In this document: positions 25,452-33,832 of the stretch, one piece after another
Layout of the letters: each line of letters opens with the position of its first letter
Position numbering within the stretch: the first letter of the stretch is position 1
Assembly (NCBI RefSeq): GCF_004792665.1
Contig: NZ_SRZX01000007.1
Coordinates: forward strand, 1 to 64,000
DNA from: Marinobacter orientalis
GTDB lineage: Bacteria; Pseudomonadota; Gammaproteobacteria; Pseudomonadales; Oleiphilaceae
DNA length: 64,000 bases
Direction: 5' to 3'
Translations under genes and position numbers: made by a program
The notes under the pieces: generated by a model
Told to the model about the DNA's origin: nothing
Databases searched by the model: none
Seen by the model: only the letters and a program-made list of their open reading frames with translations

Positions 25452-26444
25452 ATGTCCCAGTATAGCGCAGCGCAGCTTCAGGCGATCGACCAGATTAACG
25501 AACGGATTGACGCGTTGGAGACTGTCGTGGCGGATCTTCAGTCCAGTTTGCGCCAGTGCGACATTGTCGAGGCGAAGGTCGCTGTCGTTCCGCGGCCGAA
25601 AAAAGGTGAGGAAACGGACCTGCCGGAACGCATTGAACCGGAGCTGCTCACCGGGACCGGGGCCTTCGACAGGGCCCTGTTCGCCCTGACCAATTGGTAT
25701 GGCGATGGCGAGCATTCCACCAAAGCCGTTGCCCGGACGCCCGGTACCATTGTGGTTCGTTGCGGCGACACAAACGCCAGGATGATCAATCGCCGGGTCG
25801 CACAGGCCAATGCCCTGAAAGACCAGATCAAGGAACTCGTTCCCACGCTGGGCAACCGAAACGATCGGTTCGAACTGCTGCACAATCATCACCACATGCT
25901 GGTGACCCTCCAGCTTCTGCGCCACTACACTGCCCTGCCCCCGAAGCCGCTGATTCAAAGCCTCAGTTTCACCTGGGGCGTAAAAACGGAGATCAAAAAG
26001 GTCACCGTGGCAGAGGCTGTCGAACGCATCAAAAACATCATGAACGATCCGGCTCCGGAGGGAATGGAGCCCGCTCAGTGGCAATTGAATGTTTCCAGGG
26101 AACTGAACCGCGTGCAGTCACTGCCTTCCAACACCGAACTCCGCCAACGACGGAAACTGGTGGTCCGACCCATGGTAAACATTCGCTGGCGCCTGTCTCA
26201 GGCCGAGCGGGATGCCCGTCGCGAAAAATGGGAAAAGGAAAAGAAGTTCGATCAACCGGTCTCTCTGCGCGAAGCGCACACCCCACTGATTGTGATCAAT
26301 CCAACCATGCCTGTAAAAGTGGGAACGCTGGGCGTGTACGACGCGATTAACGCGAAGAAACGCGCCAAACGGGCGGGGCGGAAAACCTCGGATGAGCCGA
26401 TTTCCTGGTTGCTGCCGATATACCCCGTGCTTTCTTCCACGTAG
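25452..26444 (+). CDS. tus: DNA replication terminus site-binding protein Tus
   Basis: This 330-aa protein resembles E. coli Tus along its length. The ATG at 25,452 has a strong AGGAGG site; upstream in-frame codons are not needed. Matching segments include LSFTWGVKTEIKKVT (E. coli LRFGWANKHIIKNLH), AQWQLNVSRELNRVQSLPSN ([20 protein letters not shown]), RKLVVRPMVNIRWR (KRPVKVQPIARVWY) and AHTPLIVIN (CPTPLIALI). Tus binds Ter sites as a monomer and blocks the replicative helicase from one side, trapping forks in the terminus. The basic C-terminal tail (KKRAKRAGRKTS) is longer than in E. coli. If functional, the window probably lies near the chromosome terminus, unless the gene belongs to the bracketed island. 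Confidence 0.8.
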   Translation: MSQYSAAQLQAIDQINERIDALETVVADLQSSLRQCDIVEAKVAVVPRPKKGEETDLPERIEPELLTGTGAFDRALFALTNWYGDGEHSTKAVARTPGTIVVRCGDTNARMINRRVAQANALKDQIKELVPTLGNRNDRFELLHNHHHMLVTLQLLRHYTALPPKPLIQSLSFTWGVKTEIKKVTVAEAVERIKNIMNDPAPEGMEPAQWQLNVSRELNRVQSLPSNTELRQRRKLVVRPMVNIRWRLSQAERDARREKWEKEKKFDQPVSLREAHTPLIVINPTMPVKVGTLGVYDAINAKKRAKRAGRKTSDEPISWLLPIYPVLSST

Positions 26445-26613
26445 GATGGCGACTGTGTGGGCAATTGACGCTGGCGTCGATTTGAACAATCTTTGGCGGA
26501 AACTCATGAGAAAGCCGTCAGTTATGTTCATTCAATCCCGGTCGATATGGAAACCTTATAAAACAGCAACTTAAAGCCTACCTTTAAAATAAAGTCTCAT
26601 CTTACTTTGAAAT

Positions 26614-27459
26614 TTACAATGTCTGTTTGATTCCTGAAAAACTAACCCTGCATCGCTGGCCCGCCGGAATTTTTCCATCCGGGTTGCCCAGTTTTAGACG
26701 TACCCCCATGGTACGACTTCCGGTATCGAAAACGCGATCGACAACATCAACTTTCGCGTCTAAAACGACTTTATCGGGCTTGTCGAAACTCACTTGAGCG
26801 AGCATGCCAGGAATAACCTTTCCATAGAATTCCACAGGCACAAATGTTTCAATAAACAAAGGGTCAAGTTGTACGACGGTTAGAATTGAGGCATCTTGAA
26901 AAACGTACTCTCCAGCACCTCGATCAACCTTTTGTACCACACCATCGACGGGGCTTCGTATCTCTCTTTCCTTCAGTACAACCTTTGCTGCTTCTTGCTC
27001 CAACCTCAATCGCGCCAACTCAAGCTTTGCGAGTTCCAGCTCTTGTTTTGCAATAATCTCGTTTGCCTGGTATTCATCAAATCTCTGGCTCGAGATAGCC
27101 CCCTTTTGTTTTAGCCCCTGCGCACGAATTAATTGTTTTTGAGCATAGTCATACTGAGCCTTGCGCGAGGTCACGGTGGCTGAATTTTCCGCCCTGATTT
27201 CAGCGATAGCCAAAGCGGCCTTCTCGCGACTGGACTCCACACGCGCGACGATCTGCCCTTTCTTGACTTCATCACCTCGCGACACCAGCACCTCGTCTAG
27301 AATGCCGGTACTGAAGCTTGCCAGATCCAACACCTGCGCGGGATCGACCAGGCAGTCATATTCATTCTGATCTTCGGCCAGCGCAATGCCGGGGCACAAC
27401 AGCACAGCGGTAATGACAAGAGAAAAATTATGATAAGCCGATCCTTTGATGAAAAGCAT
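26614..27459 (-). CDS. HlyD/RND-type periplasmic adaptor protein
   Basis: This 281-aa membrane fusion protein starts at the ATG at 27,459 (GAAGAGAG upstream); a GTG six bases earlier is less likely. A signal peptide (VITAVLLCPGIALA) is followed by a biotinyl-lipoyl half (STGILDEVLVSRGDEVKKGQ), a helical hairpin of about 90 residues rich in Glu, Lys and Ala (about 75-165), the second lipoyl half (REIRSPVDGVVQKVDRGAGE) and a beta barrel ending at RCRVSFSGIKQTL. Adaptors of this shape link inner-membrane transport machines to outer-membrane channels. It is the last gene of the giant-protein operon, 25 bp after the SecA-like gene. Confidence 0.88.
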   Translation of the reverse strand: MLFIKGSAYHNFSLVITAVLLCPGIALAEDQNEYDCLVDPAQVLDLASFSTGILDEVLVSRGDEVKKGQIVARVESSREKAALAIAEIRAENSATVTSRKAQYDYAQKQLIRAQGLKQKGAISSQRFDEYQANEIIAKQELELAKLELARLRLEQEAAKVVLKEREIRSPVDGVVQKVDRGAGEYVFQDASILTVVQLDPLFIETFVPVEFYGKVIPGMLAQVSFDKPDKVVLDAKVDVVDRVFDTGSRTMGVRLKLGNPDGKIPAGQRCRVSFSGIKQTL

Positions 27460-27484
27460 AGCCACTCTCTTCTACTTTGTTGTG

Positions 27485-29479
27485 TTATTCAGGCTCACCA
27501 CTGAATGCAAGCAAGTCACCTTCTGAATGGTCACTCCTCAAGAGCGATTCACGTGTTTTTGAATGTTGTCGCTCAAGCTTGAGTTGCGCTTTGGCTAATA
27601 AATAACTTGCAAAGCGCGATGCGTTCTTCGTGAGTCCAAAGCGCGCTATGTTAAGCAAAAAACGGGGCTTGATAAGCCGGGCCAGGGGGTCTTCCAACGA
27701 TTGGTATATTTCAAAACTTCCGGGGTTTCCCTGTCGGGCACATCGCCCCTTCAACTGCCGGTCAATCCGGCCAGAATCGTGTCGCTCGGTCATAATCACA
27801 TGCAAGCCTCCGAGAGCATCCACCCCCGGCCCAAGGGCAATATCCGTTCCTCGACCCGCCATATTAGTGGCGACGGTTATCTTTCCTCTTTGCCCTGCCT
27901 TGCTGATGGTCTCGGCTTCATGCTCGTCATTCGCAGCGTGCAGCGTCTCGAAGTGCAATCCAGCGCTCGAGAGAGACTCGCAGACTTCCTCGATGGCTGC
28001 GACGCTGCGAACACCAATCAATACCGGAGCACCGCTGTTGTGGATGTCTTTGACCCGGCGGACTAAATGCTGCCACTTCTGAGTTTTGCTTTGAAACACC
28101 TGACCCGGAAGTATTTTTCGCGCACACGGTTTATGCGTCGGCACCTTGTATACGGCCAGACCATAAACATTCCAAAACTCATTACTGACTTCTGCAACGG
28201 TACCGCTCATCCCGGCCAGTTTTCGGTAGCGCCTGAAAAATCGCTGGTACGTGATGCGCGCGACCGTCAGTCTTGGCTCAGTTAGCGGGCAGTGTTCTTT
28301 ATATTCAATCATTTGATGCAAGCCCGCACTCCAGACCCGATCCGGCATCACACGACCGGTATACTCATCAATAATCTCTACTTTCTCATCGCGCACCAGG
28401 TAATGCTCATTTGGCTTGTATAAATAGTGAGCACACAGTGCCTGTATTATGAGTTCCTGCCGCAAAACTTTGAGTAGTAATGGCCCGTCAGTCACTTGAG
28501 CAAAGTCGCCCTCGGTCTTCTGCTGACAAGCGTCTGTCAACACGACAGACCATCTCAGATGATCAACGATGAAATCTTCCCCGGGCTCAAGTTGCTGCGT
28601 ATAAACCATCACCCGCTCGATGACCTCGTCATCAATGACGCGATCAATCCCTTCCGACAAGATCAGCGGCGTTCGCGCTTCATCGACCATCACGCTATCG
28701 GCTTCATCCACTATGGCAAACTCTAAACCTTTAATCCGTCGCGCCGACTTCTGATAAAACCTCGAGAACACCCGCTCAGATAAACGCCCTTGGGCCTGGC
28801 TCTGCAGCGAGTCTTTTAAATAATCAAACGCTAATTCGTTGTTCGTGCAATAACACACCGGGCAGGCGTACGCCTCAATGCGCCTGGCCAGACTGCTCTC
28901 CTTCACCACCACACCCAGCGATAACCTCAAAAAGTCCATGGCAGGCTTTATGTAATCGGCGTCTCTTGCTGCCAGATAATCATTCACCGTGACAACGTGC
29001 ACGCGCATTCCGCAAAGCGCCGCCGCTGCCGCAGCAAGGCCAGCAACCAGAGTTTTACCCTCGCCTGTCGCCATTTCCAGCAGCTTCCCATCAAGCAGCA
29101 CCCTCACGCCTTCTAGCTGAACAGGGTGCGGGGTTAAACCGAGGGTGCGCGTAGATACCTCGCTCAACAGTGCTAAAAACCGCGACATCGTTGCCTTATC
29201 AGAGAGACCATTACGCCGTAATACCCCACCCGCTTCGCGGGTTTGGGCGCGCAATTCGTCATCACCCAGGGAGCCAAGATCTTCGCGAATCGCTTCTGCA
29301 TGAACGAGCAAGCCTCTGATCTTGCGTTGGTAAATTGGTCGGAAAAGCCGTGCAAGCCTTCCTTCCAGGAAGCCTGCTAACGCATCAATAGCGGTTCGCT
29401 CTCGCCTTGTTTTCTCATAGGCGGGCACAAGTTCGGGTAAGGTGTCGCGATCCAGGATCGAAGGAATATGTTCAGACAT
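27485..29479 (-). CDS. Short SecA-like ATPase of the giant-protein export operon
   Basis: This 664-aa protein has the SecA motor core: ATGEGKT (Walker A, about residue 135), VDEADSVMVDEARTPLI (Walker B), TNMAGRGTDI and a Q-L-K-G-R-C-A-R-Q-G arginine-finger segment. The normal SecA C-terminus is missing: the helical wing/scaffold part is cut short and there is no zinc-binding tail (E. coli SecA is 901 aa). An unusual Cys cluster (CPVCYC) sits where housekeeping SecA has ITYGTNNE. The first residues are also unlike SecA. Its start overlaps the M50-HlyD gene by 8 bp. I infer an accessory SecA-type motor dedicated to the giant LEPR-XLL protein, not the housekeeping one. Confidence 0.88.
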   Translation of the reverse strand: MSEHIPSILDRDTLPELVPAYEKTRRERTAIDALAGFLEGRLARLFRPIYQRKIRGLLVHAEAIREDLGSLGDDELRAQTREAGGVLRRNGLSDKATMSRFLALLSEVSTRTLGLTPHPVQLEGVRVLLDGKLLEMATGEGKTLVAGLAAAAAALCGMRVHVVTVNDYLAARDADYIKPAMDFLRLSLGVVVKESSLARRIEAYACPVCYCTNNELAFDYLKDSLQSQAQGRLSERVFSRFYQKSARRIKGLEFAIVDEADSVMVDEARTPLILSEGIDRVIDDEVIERVMVYTQQLEPGEDFIVDHLRWSVVLTDACQQKTEGDFAQVTDGPLLLKVLRQELIIQALCAHYLYKPNEHYLVRDEKVEIIDEYTGRVMPDRVWSAGLHQMIEYKEHCPLTEPRLTVARITYQRFFRRYRKLAGMSGTVAEVSNEFWNVYGLAVYKVPTHKPCARKILPGQVFQSKTQKWQHLVRRVKDIHNSGAPVLIGVRSVAAIEEVCESLSSAGLHFETLHAANDEHEAETISKAGQRGKITVATNMAGRGTDIALGPGVDALGGLHVIMTERHDSGRIDRQLKGRCARQGNPGSFEIYQSLEDPLARLIKPRFLLNIARFGLTKNASRFASYLLAKAQLKLERQHSKTRESLLRSDHSEGDLLAFSGEPE

Positions 29480-31619
29480 TGAACAAGCTCATAAAGGTTT
29501 GGCGTGCGGTTCTGATCCATTGCAGCCCTATGGGTTTATCCGAATGAACAAAGTGGACATGAACACGCGCATTGACGGGCGCCTGTTCAGGTTCTGATAG
29601 CAGTTCAATATCGAAGCGATAATGCTTTTGCAAGGGCTCAAGCTGCCCATCCTTCTGTGGGTTCACCGCGACAGAACCGCCGCCCTCAGAAGACAATACC
29701 GCACTCGGTAAACTTATAAGTGCCGAAGGCGCCTGCCGCAAAATCTTCGCCTCAATCAATTGGTCAATCGCGCCTTCAACACGGACTTCAACAGACTGGG
29801 TATCATCACTGACCAGTGATGAACGATCACTACTTACGACGACTTGTGCTTCCCTGACCTGAACCGGGACTACATAAGCAATCGTTTTACCTTCGCTCAC
29901 ATAGCGCCCCAACAAATCCGTCGATGACGGCAGGATAAAAATACCGGCGCGCCGGGCTTTAATGGTTAAACCCTCCTGGCGACTCAGATAGTGCGCTAGC
30001 GTCGCTTCTGTACGCGCAATTTGCTCCTTGAGAATGTTGGCCTGGACCTGGTCAAACAGATTCACGGCAGCAAAACTGTTTTGGAATTCCCGGAGTTCCG
30101 CCCCCAACGATCGAACCTGAGTATCAAGTTCCTCATCCTCCAATAACAACAGAGTAGTCCCGACCTCTACTAAAGTGCCAGATTCCAAAGGAAGCTCCGC
30201 AACGAACCCCGCGGCGGTGTTGATCACGGCACCCCCCTCTCCCAGCGAAAACACACCTTGCGACTCGGTTACATGACGTGCAGGAATAACAAATAAAAGT
30301 AAGCCAAGTGTGGCCACCGCTCCAAAAGAAACCAGCTTCGCGCGGCGGCGATTCTGACCCAGTTCATGCGCGCTGAACAGATACTTGATACCCTTGAATA
30401 GCGGCAGCACGACGGCATTAAGTACGGCAAGAGCGGCGAGTAGAATGCCGATAAAAAAGAACTGGGTGGCAACAAACAGCGCGATCGCCACCATGATAAT
30501 CATCCGATAAACAAACGCTGAGATACCATACACAATAAACCACCGCGCCTCGCCTTTGGAGGTCGCTACGCTTTCGACTTCGCGCATGCCAAACAGATAA
30601 TGCTGGATAAGGTATAACAAATATTTATTCGAGCGCGCGCCAAGATTCGGAATGTTCAGAATATCGGATAAGACATAGTACCCATCAAACCGTAATAACG
30701 GGTTACCGTTGAACAATACCGTTGATAAGCCGCCAATCATCATCACATTAAACGCGCCGGCACGTACTATTCCGGGCTCAGCCGCCAGCCACACAAACAA
30801 CGCGATAACGGCCAGGCCACTTTCAACCATTATCCCTGCCGCACCGACAGCCGCACGGTGCCAACGATTTTTTAAAACGGCGGAAGAAGAAGCATCGACG
30901 TAGGGAACGGGCATGAATACAAGAAGCATTAAGCCAATGTCATGTACCTCTCCACCGAGTGATTTAACGGTAAAGCCATGGCCCAACTCATGCAGAACTT
31001 TGATCACAGGATAAAGAAGTAAGAGCAACAGGACATTGTTGGCACTTAACACGCGGTCTGAAAGGTTATTGGTGAGTTCTCCCCAGTGCATCGTAGCCAG
31101 CAAACTCCCGAGCACGAGTAATAGAGCCCAGAAGATCACTCCCCAGCGGCTGAATAACAGCCGCACAAAAGGCAAGCCCTTCTCAAAAAAACTGTCCGGG
31201 TCAACTAACGGGAAGCGCAATGCCAAAGGGTTTTTATAGCGTACCAACAGGTTCTGGCGGGCTGTTTTATCCGAGCGATCAATAAACTCTGCCATAAACG
31301 GGGGCACGTCCCCGCGAATCAGATCGGCGCGGTACAGTTGGGCGATGAGTTGAATGACTTCTGCCTGCGTCGGCTGTAACTCACCCAGCTTTTGACCTTC
31401 TTCAGACCAGATGGTATCGATCGTTTCGCTACCATCTAACCGCAATAACATCGCTCTTGTGGCGGGCGACACTCTGAAGTACTTGCCCGACTGGGCATCC
31501 TGAATGATAAACCAGGTTTTTCCGCGCATGCGTTGACGATGAATCTCTACATGATTGCGCAGTGCGGGCTTCAGGTTTGCCACACGGTACCAGTGATGCG
31601 AGAAATGCGATTTGCCCAT
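29472..31619 (-). CDS. PqqD-like/M50 metallopeptidase/HlyD fusion membrane protein
   Basis: This 715-aa protein begins with a soluble PqqD-like segment (about 25-110, KTWFIIQDAQSGKYFRVSPA). Membrane helices follow, the second carrying the M50 zinc motif HELGH (210-214). The partner motif is NPLLRFDGYYVLSD, with the metal-ligand Asp. Several more helices lead to about residue 450, and then a HlyD-like periplasmic part with lipoyl (FVAELPLESGTLVEVGTTLL), helical and barrel segments. Proteins of this layout occur in peptide-maturation and export clusters. Here it could clip the LEPR-XLL leader or recognise it through the PqqD-like part and form the inner-membrane channel. It overlaps the SecA-like gene by 8 bp, so the two are probably made together. 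Confidence 0.87.
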   Translation of the reverse strand: MGKSHFSHHWYRVANLKPALRNHVEIHRQRMRGKTWFIIQDAQSGKYFRVSPATRAMLLRLDGSETIDTIWSEEGQKLGELQPTQAEVIQLIAQLYRADLIRGDVPPFMAEFIDRSDKTARQNLLVRYKNPLALRFPLVDPDSFFEKGLPFVRLLFSRWGVIFWALLLVLGSLLATMHWGELTNNLSDRVLSANNVLLLLLLYPVIKVLHELGHGFTVKSLGGEVHDIGLMLLVFMPVPYVDASSSAVLKNRWHRAAVGAAGIMVESGLAVIALFVWLAAEPGIVRAGAFNVMMIGGLSTVLFNGNPLLRFDGYYVLSDILNIPNLGARSNKYLLYLIQHYLFGMREVESVATSKGEARWFIVYGISAFVYRMIIMVAIALFVATQFFFIGILLAALAVLNAVVLPLFKGIKYLFSAHELGQNRRRAKLVSFGAVATLGLLLFVIPARHVTESQGVFSLGEGGAVINTAAGFVAELPLESGTLVEVGTTLLLLEDEELDTQVRSLGAELREFQNSFAAVNLFDQVQANILKEQIARTEATLAHYLSRQEGLTIKARRAGIFILPSSTDLLGRYVSEGKTIAYVVPVQVREAQVVVSSDRSSLVSDDTQSVEVRVEGAIDQLIEAKILRQAPSALISLPSAVLSSEGGGSVAVNPQKDGQLEPLQKHYRFDIELLSEPEQAPVNARVHVHFVHSDKPIGLQWIRTARQTFMSLFNV

Positions 31620-31628
31620 GGCGTTGCG

Positions 31629-33452
31629 CTACCCCGCTAGTGACCAAAACGTGAGTCGCACCCAGTGGCTAAAGCTTCGCGTCCAGATCCACAGCAGCGG
31701 TTCATCACCGGCATCAATTTTACCAAGTCCGCTCATCCCCGGACGCAACACACCGCCGGGGTCGAGTATCTTGGCCTCCACTTCGAAAACGGTCTTGCCT
31801 TCCTCTGCGATCGCAACTGGCGTGACTTTGTTTAAGGAAAACTCAAAAGGCATATCGGGGAGAGACGCACTCAGAAATGTACCTGACTGGCCGACGTCAA
31901 CATCCATAATCTGTGTCTCGTCCACAAGCAAGGTGAGCCTGTAGGCATCCAGAGGCGCCACCTCAAACAGAGTGTCCCCGCGGCGGATACTACTGCCAAT
32001 GGACTGACTCAAATCACCCGAGACAACCAGCCCATTAAAAGGCGCGATTAGCCTGGTTCGCGTCAACTGTTTATCTAACAACTCTAGCTGAATATCGGCT
32101 TGTTCAATGCGGGCTTCAATCACATTCGCATCAGCGCGGTTACGACTACTCAGGGCCCGGTCATACTCGAACTGATATTCTTGCTTTTGTGATACCCGGC
32201 GCAGGCGCTCAAGCGCCAAATCCCGATCATCAAGCGTGGCCATGACCTGACCTTCTTCAACATAGTCACCCGCTCTGAAATGACTCGCCAGTATAAAACC
32301 ATCGAAAGGCGCGACAACTGCACGCTGAATCTCCCCTTCAACAACACCATCGGCGGCCACATAATAAGTGCCTTTTACCAGAGTCAATAAGGCGATGAGC
32401 AAGATCGAAGCGGCGGCAAACAGTTTGCGGCCTGTATACCCTTTACCGGCCATTTTTTCATATTGCAGCATTAAAGAGTCTTTGCACTTTAACAGTATGT
32501 GCCGGTCATTCATGCGCTTTTCGATCAGCAGAGATCCCACAAATGCTGCAACGCCATTGATTAACTCAATGTCCTGATCACCCAGGTTTTTACCTCTCCC
32601 ACATTCGCAAAATAAAGCGCCAACAGCTTCACTTTTCACCATTAACGGAATGGTTAACAGGTCGCCGGTCTTGTAAGCTTCGCGATATGACGCATGCGCT
32701 TGCGTCATCATTGGTATGTCTTTATCCGGGCCAGGATGCAGAATAATGGTGCGCTGCTCTATCGCTTCCTCCATCAGCTCTTCGATGCTACGCACCAGAT
32801 TCATCTGCTTACCAAAACTGGCGCTATGAGAAATCGTCGAGATTGCAATCGTCTGTTTCTGAAAAAACCCTAAACAGACACGCTCCAGTGAAAACTGGTT
32901 CACCAAACGGTGCACCAGTTGATACTCTGCGGTTTTACTATCTTTCGAATCAATAACATCGCCAATGATATCGAGCGCTAAGCGCGTATATTCCGTCTTT
33001 CCAAGCTCGTTGCTAAGGGCATCTTTACGAATAATATCCCGTAGCCAGGCGCTTCCCCATTGCAGCTGACGCATCCCTGCACGCACGAGCGACATGTCAG
33101 AGGAATCAATTGCAAGCGCTGCGACACCAAGAAGTTCTTGATCAAGTTTTATCGGATAAGCGATCAGCGTTTGCTGACCCATCTTTCGGACTGAGCCTTG
33201 TTGCTGCTTGATGGTTAATTCAGCAAGCTCAGACAGATGCCTGGATGGGAGTTGGGCTTCCGGCCACTGAGCGACCGGTGCATAGGTTTGATCTTCATCC
33301 TGAAACAGTAATAACCCGGAGACGACCAAATCCAGTGATTGGCAGATAACGGCCAACCATGGTTCAAAAGCGTCACTGGATGATGACGCCTCAATTAACA
33401 GGGGCCAATAATGATCACTATAGGTCCCGACCGCTGACTGCGCTGCCACCAT
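31629..33452 (-). CDS. GAF-domain/HlyD fusion membrane protein
   Basis: In this 607-aa protein the first ~340 residues are cytoplasmic and contain GAF-like sensor segments: one weak (about 10-150), one clearer (about 165-335, with LVNQFSLERVCLGFFQKQ and LLTIPLMVKSEAVGALFCEC). A single membrane span (LFAAASILLIALLTLVKGTYY, about 350-370) leads to a HlyD-type periplasmic half: AVVAPFDGFILASHFRAGDY, a helical hairpin, LIAPFNGLVVSGDLSQSIGS and a beta barrel. Fusing a cytosolic sensor to an adaptor suggests signal-gated export or assembly. The start at 33,452 is the first ATG; stop and next start are 9 bp apart. The protein probably pairs with the M50-HlyD protein to form a mixed adaptor ring. Confidence 0.85.
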   Translation of the reverse strand: MVAAQSAVGTYSDHYWPLLIEASSSSDAFEPWLAVICQSLDLVVSGLLLFQDEDQTYAPVAQWPEAQLPSRHLSELAELTIKQQQGSVRKMGQQTLIAYPIKLDQELLGVAALAIDSSDMSLVRAGMRQLQWGSAWLRDIIRKDALSNELGKTEYTRLALDIIGDVIDSKDSKTAEYQLVHRLVNQFSLERVCLGFFQKQTIAISTISHSASFGKQMNLVRSIEELMEEAIEQRTIILHPGPDKDIPMMTQAHASYREAYKTGDLLTIPLMVKSEAVGALFCECGRGKNLGDQDIELINGVAAFVGSLLIEKRMNDRHILLKCKDSLMLQYEKMAGKGYTGRKLFAAASILLIALLTLVKGTYYVAADGVVEGEIQRAVVAPFDGFILASHFRAGDYVEEGQVMATLDDRDLALERLRRVSQKQEYQFEYDRALSSRNRADANVIEARIEQADIQLELLDKQLTRTRLIAPFNGLVVSGDLSQSIGSSIRRGDTLFEVAPLDAYRLTLLVDETQIMDVDVGQSGTFLSASLPDMPFEFSLNKVTPVAIAEEGKTVFEVEAKILDPGGVLRPGMSGLGKIDAGDEPLLWIWTRSFSHWVRLTFWSLAG

Positions 33453-33469
33453 ACGTAGCCCAGAGTTTG

Positions 33470-33772
33470 TTAGTCAGAAACAGCCCCATGGCGAGACTCA
33501 TGCTCTTCGAGCAATTTACCTAATGAGTGGTGCAAACGTTTCGCAACTAGCGGTGTCAATATCAGACGGCTGGAAAGATCCACAACCACTTCCCTGGACT
33601 GACCAAGATTCCATGTTTGGTTGGTGCCAAAAAACAAATCTACCTGGTCTTTCGTACTTTGTATGTTTACGACATTCGCGAACTGAGTCGCCATATCTTT
33701 ATCGTTCCAGATGACTTTCGTTTGGTTAGTCTCTGCTGCTACGGCGCTATCGTTTTTTATTTCGTTCGACAT
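33470..33772 (-). CDS. DUF3467 small protein
   Basis: This 100-aa soluble protein has AAGGAAGG seven bases before its ATG. The pattern NVVNIQSTKDQVDLFFGTNQ, then REVVVDLSSRLILTPLVAKR and a final helix LHHSLGKLLEEHESRHG matches the DUF3467 family: a Val-rich strand, a Pro-centred turn and an amphipathic helix. The function of the family is unknown. It sits between the giant-protein gene (60 bp away) and the GAF-HlyD gene (17 bp away), so a chaperone, pilot or regulatory role for the giant substrate is possible but unproven. Confidence 0.8.
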   Translation of the reverse strand: MSNEIKNDSAVAAETNQTKVIWNDKDMATQFANVVNIQSTKDQVDLFFGTNQTWNLGQSREVVVDLSSRLILTPLVAKRLHHSLGKLLEEHESRHGAVSD

Positions 33773-33832
33773 ACTGCCTTCCTTTTTCGTTTTGTTTTAA
33801 ATCATAGACTGCGCATGGCGGCACTCGCATCC

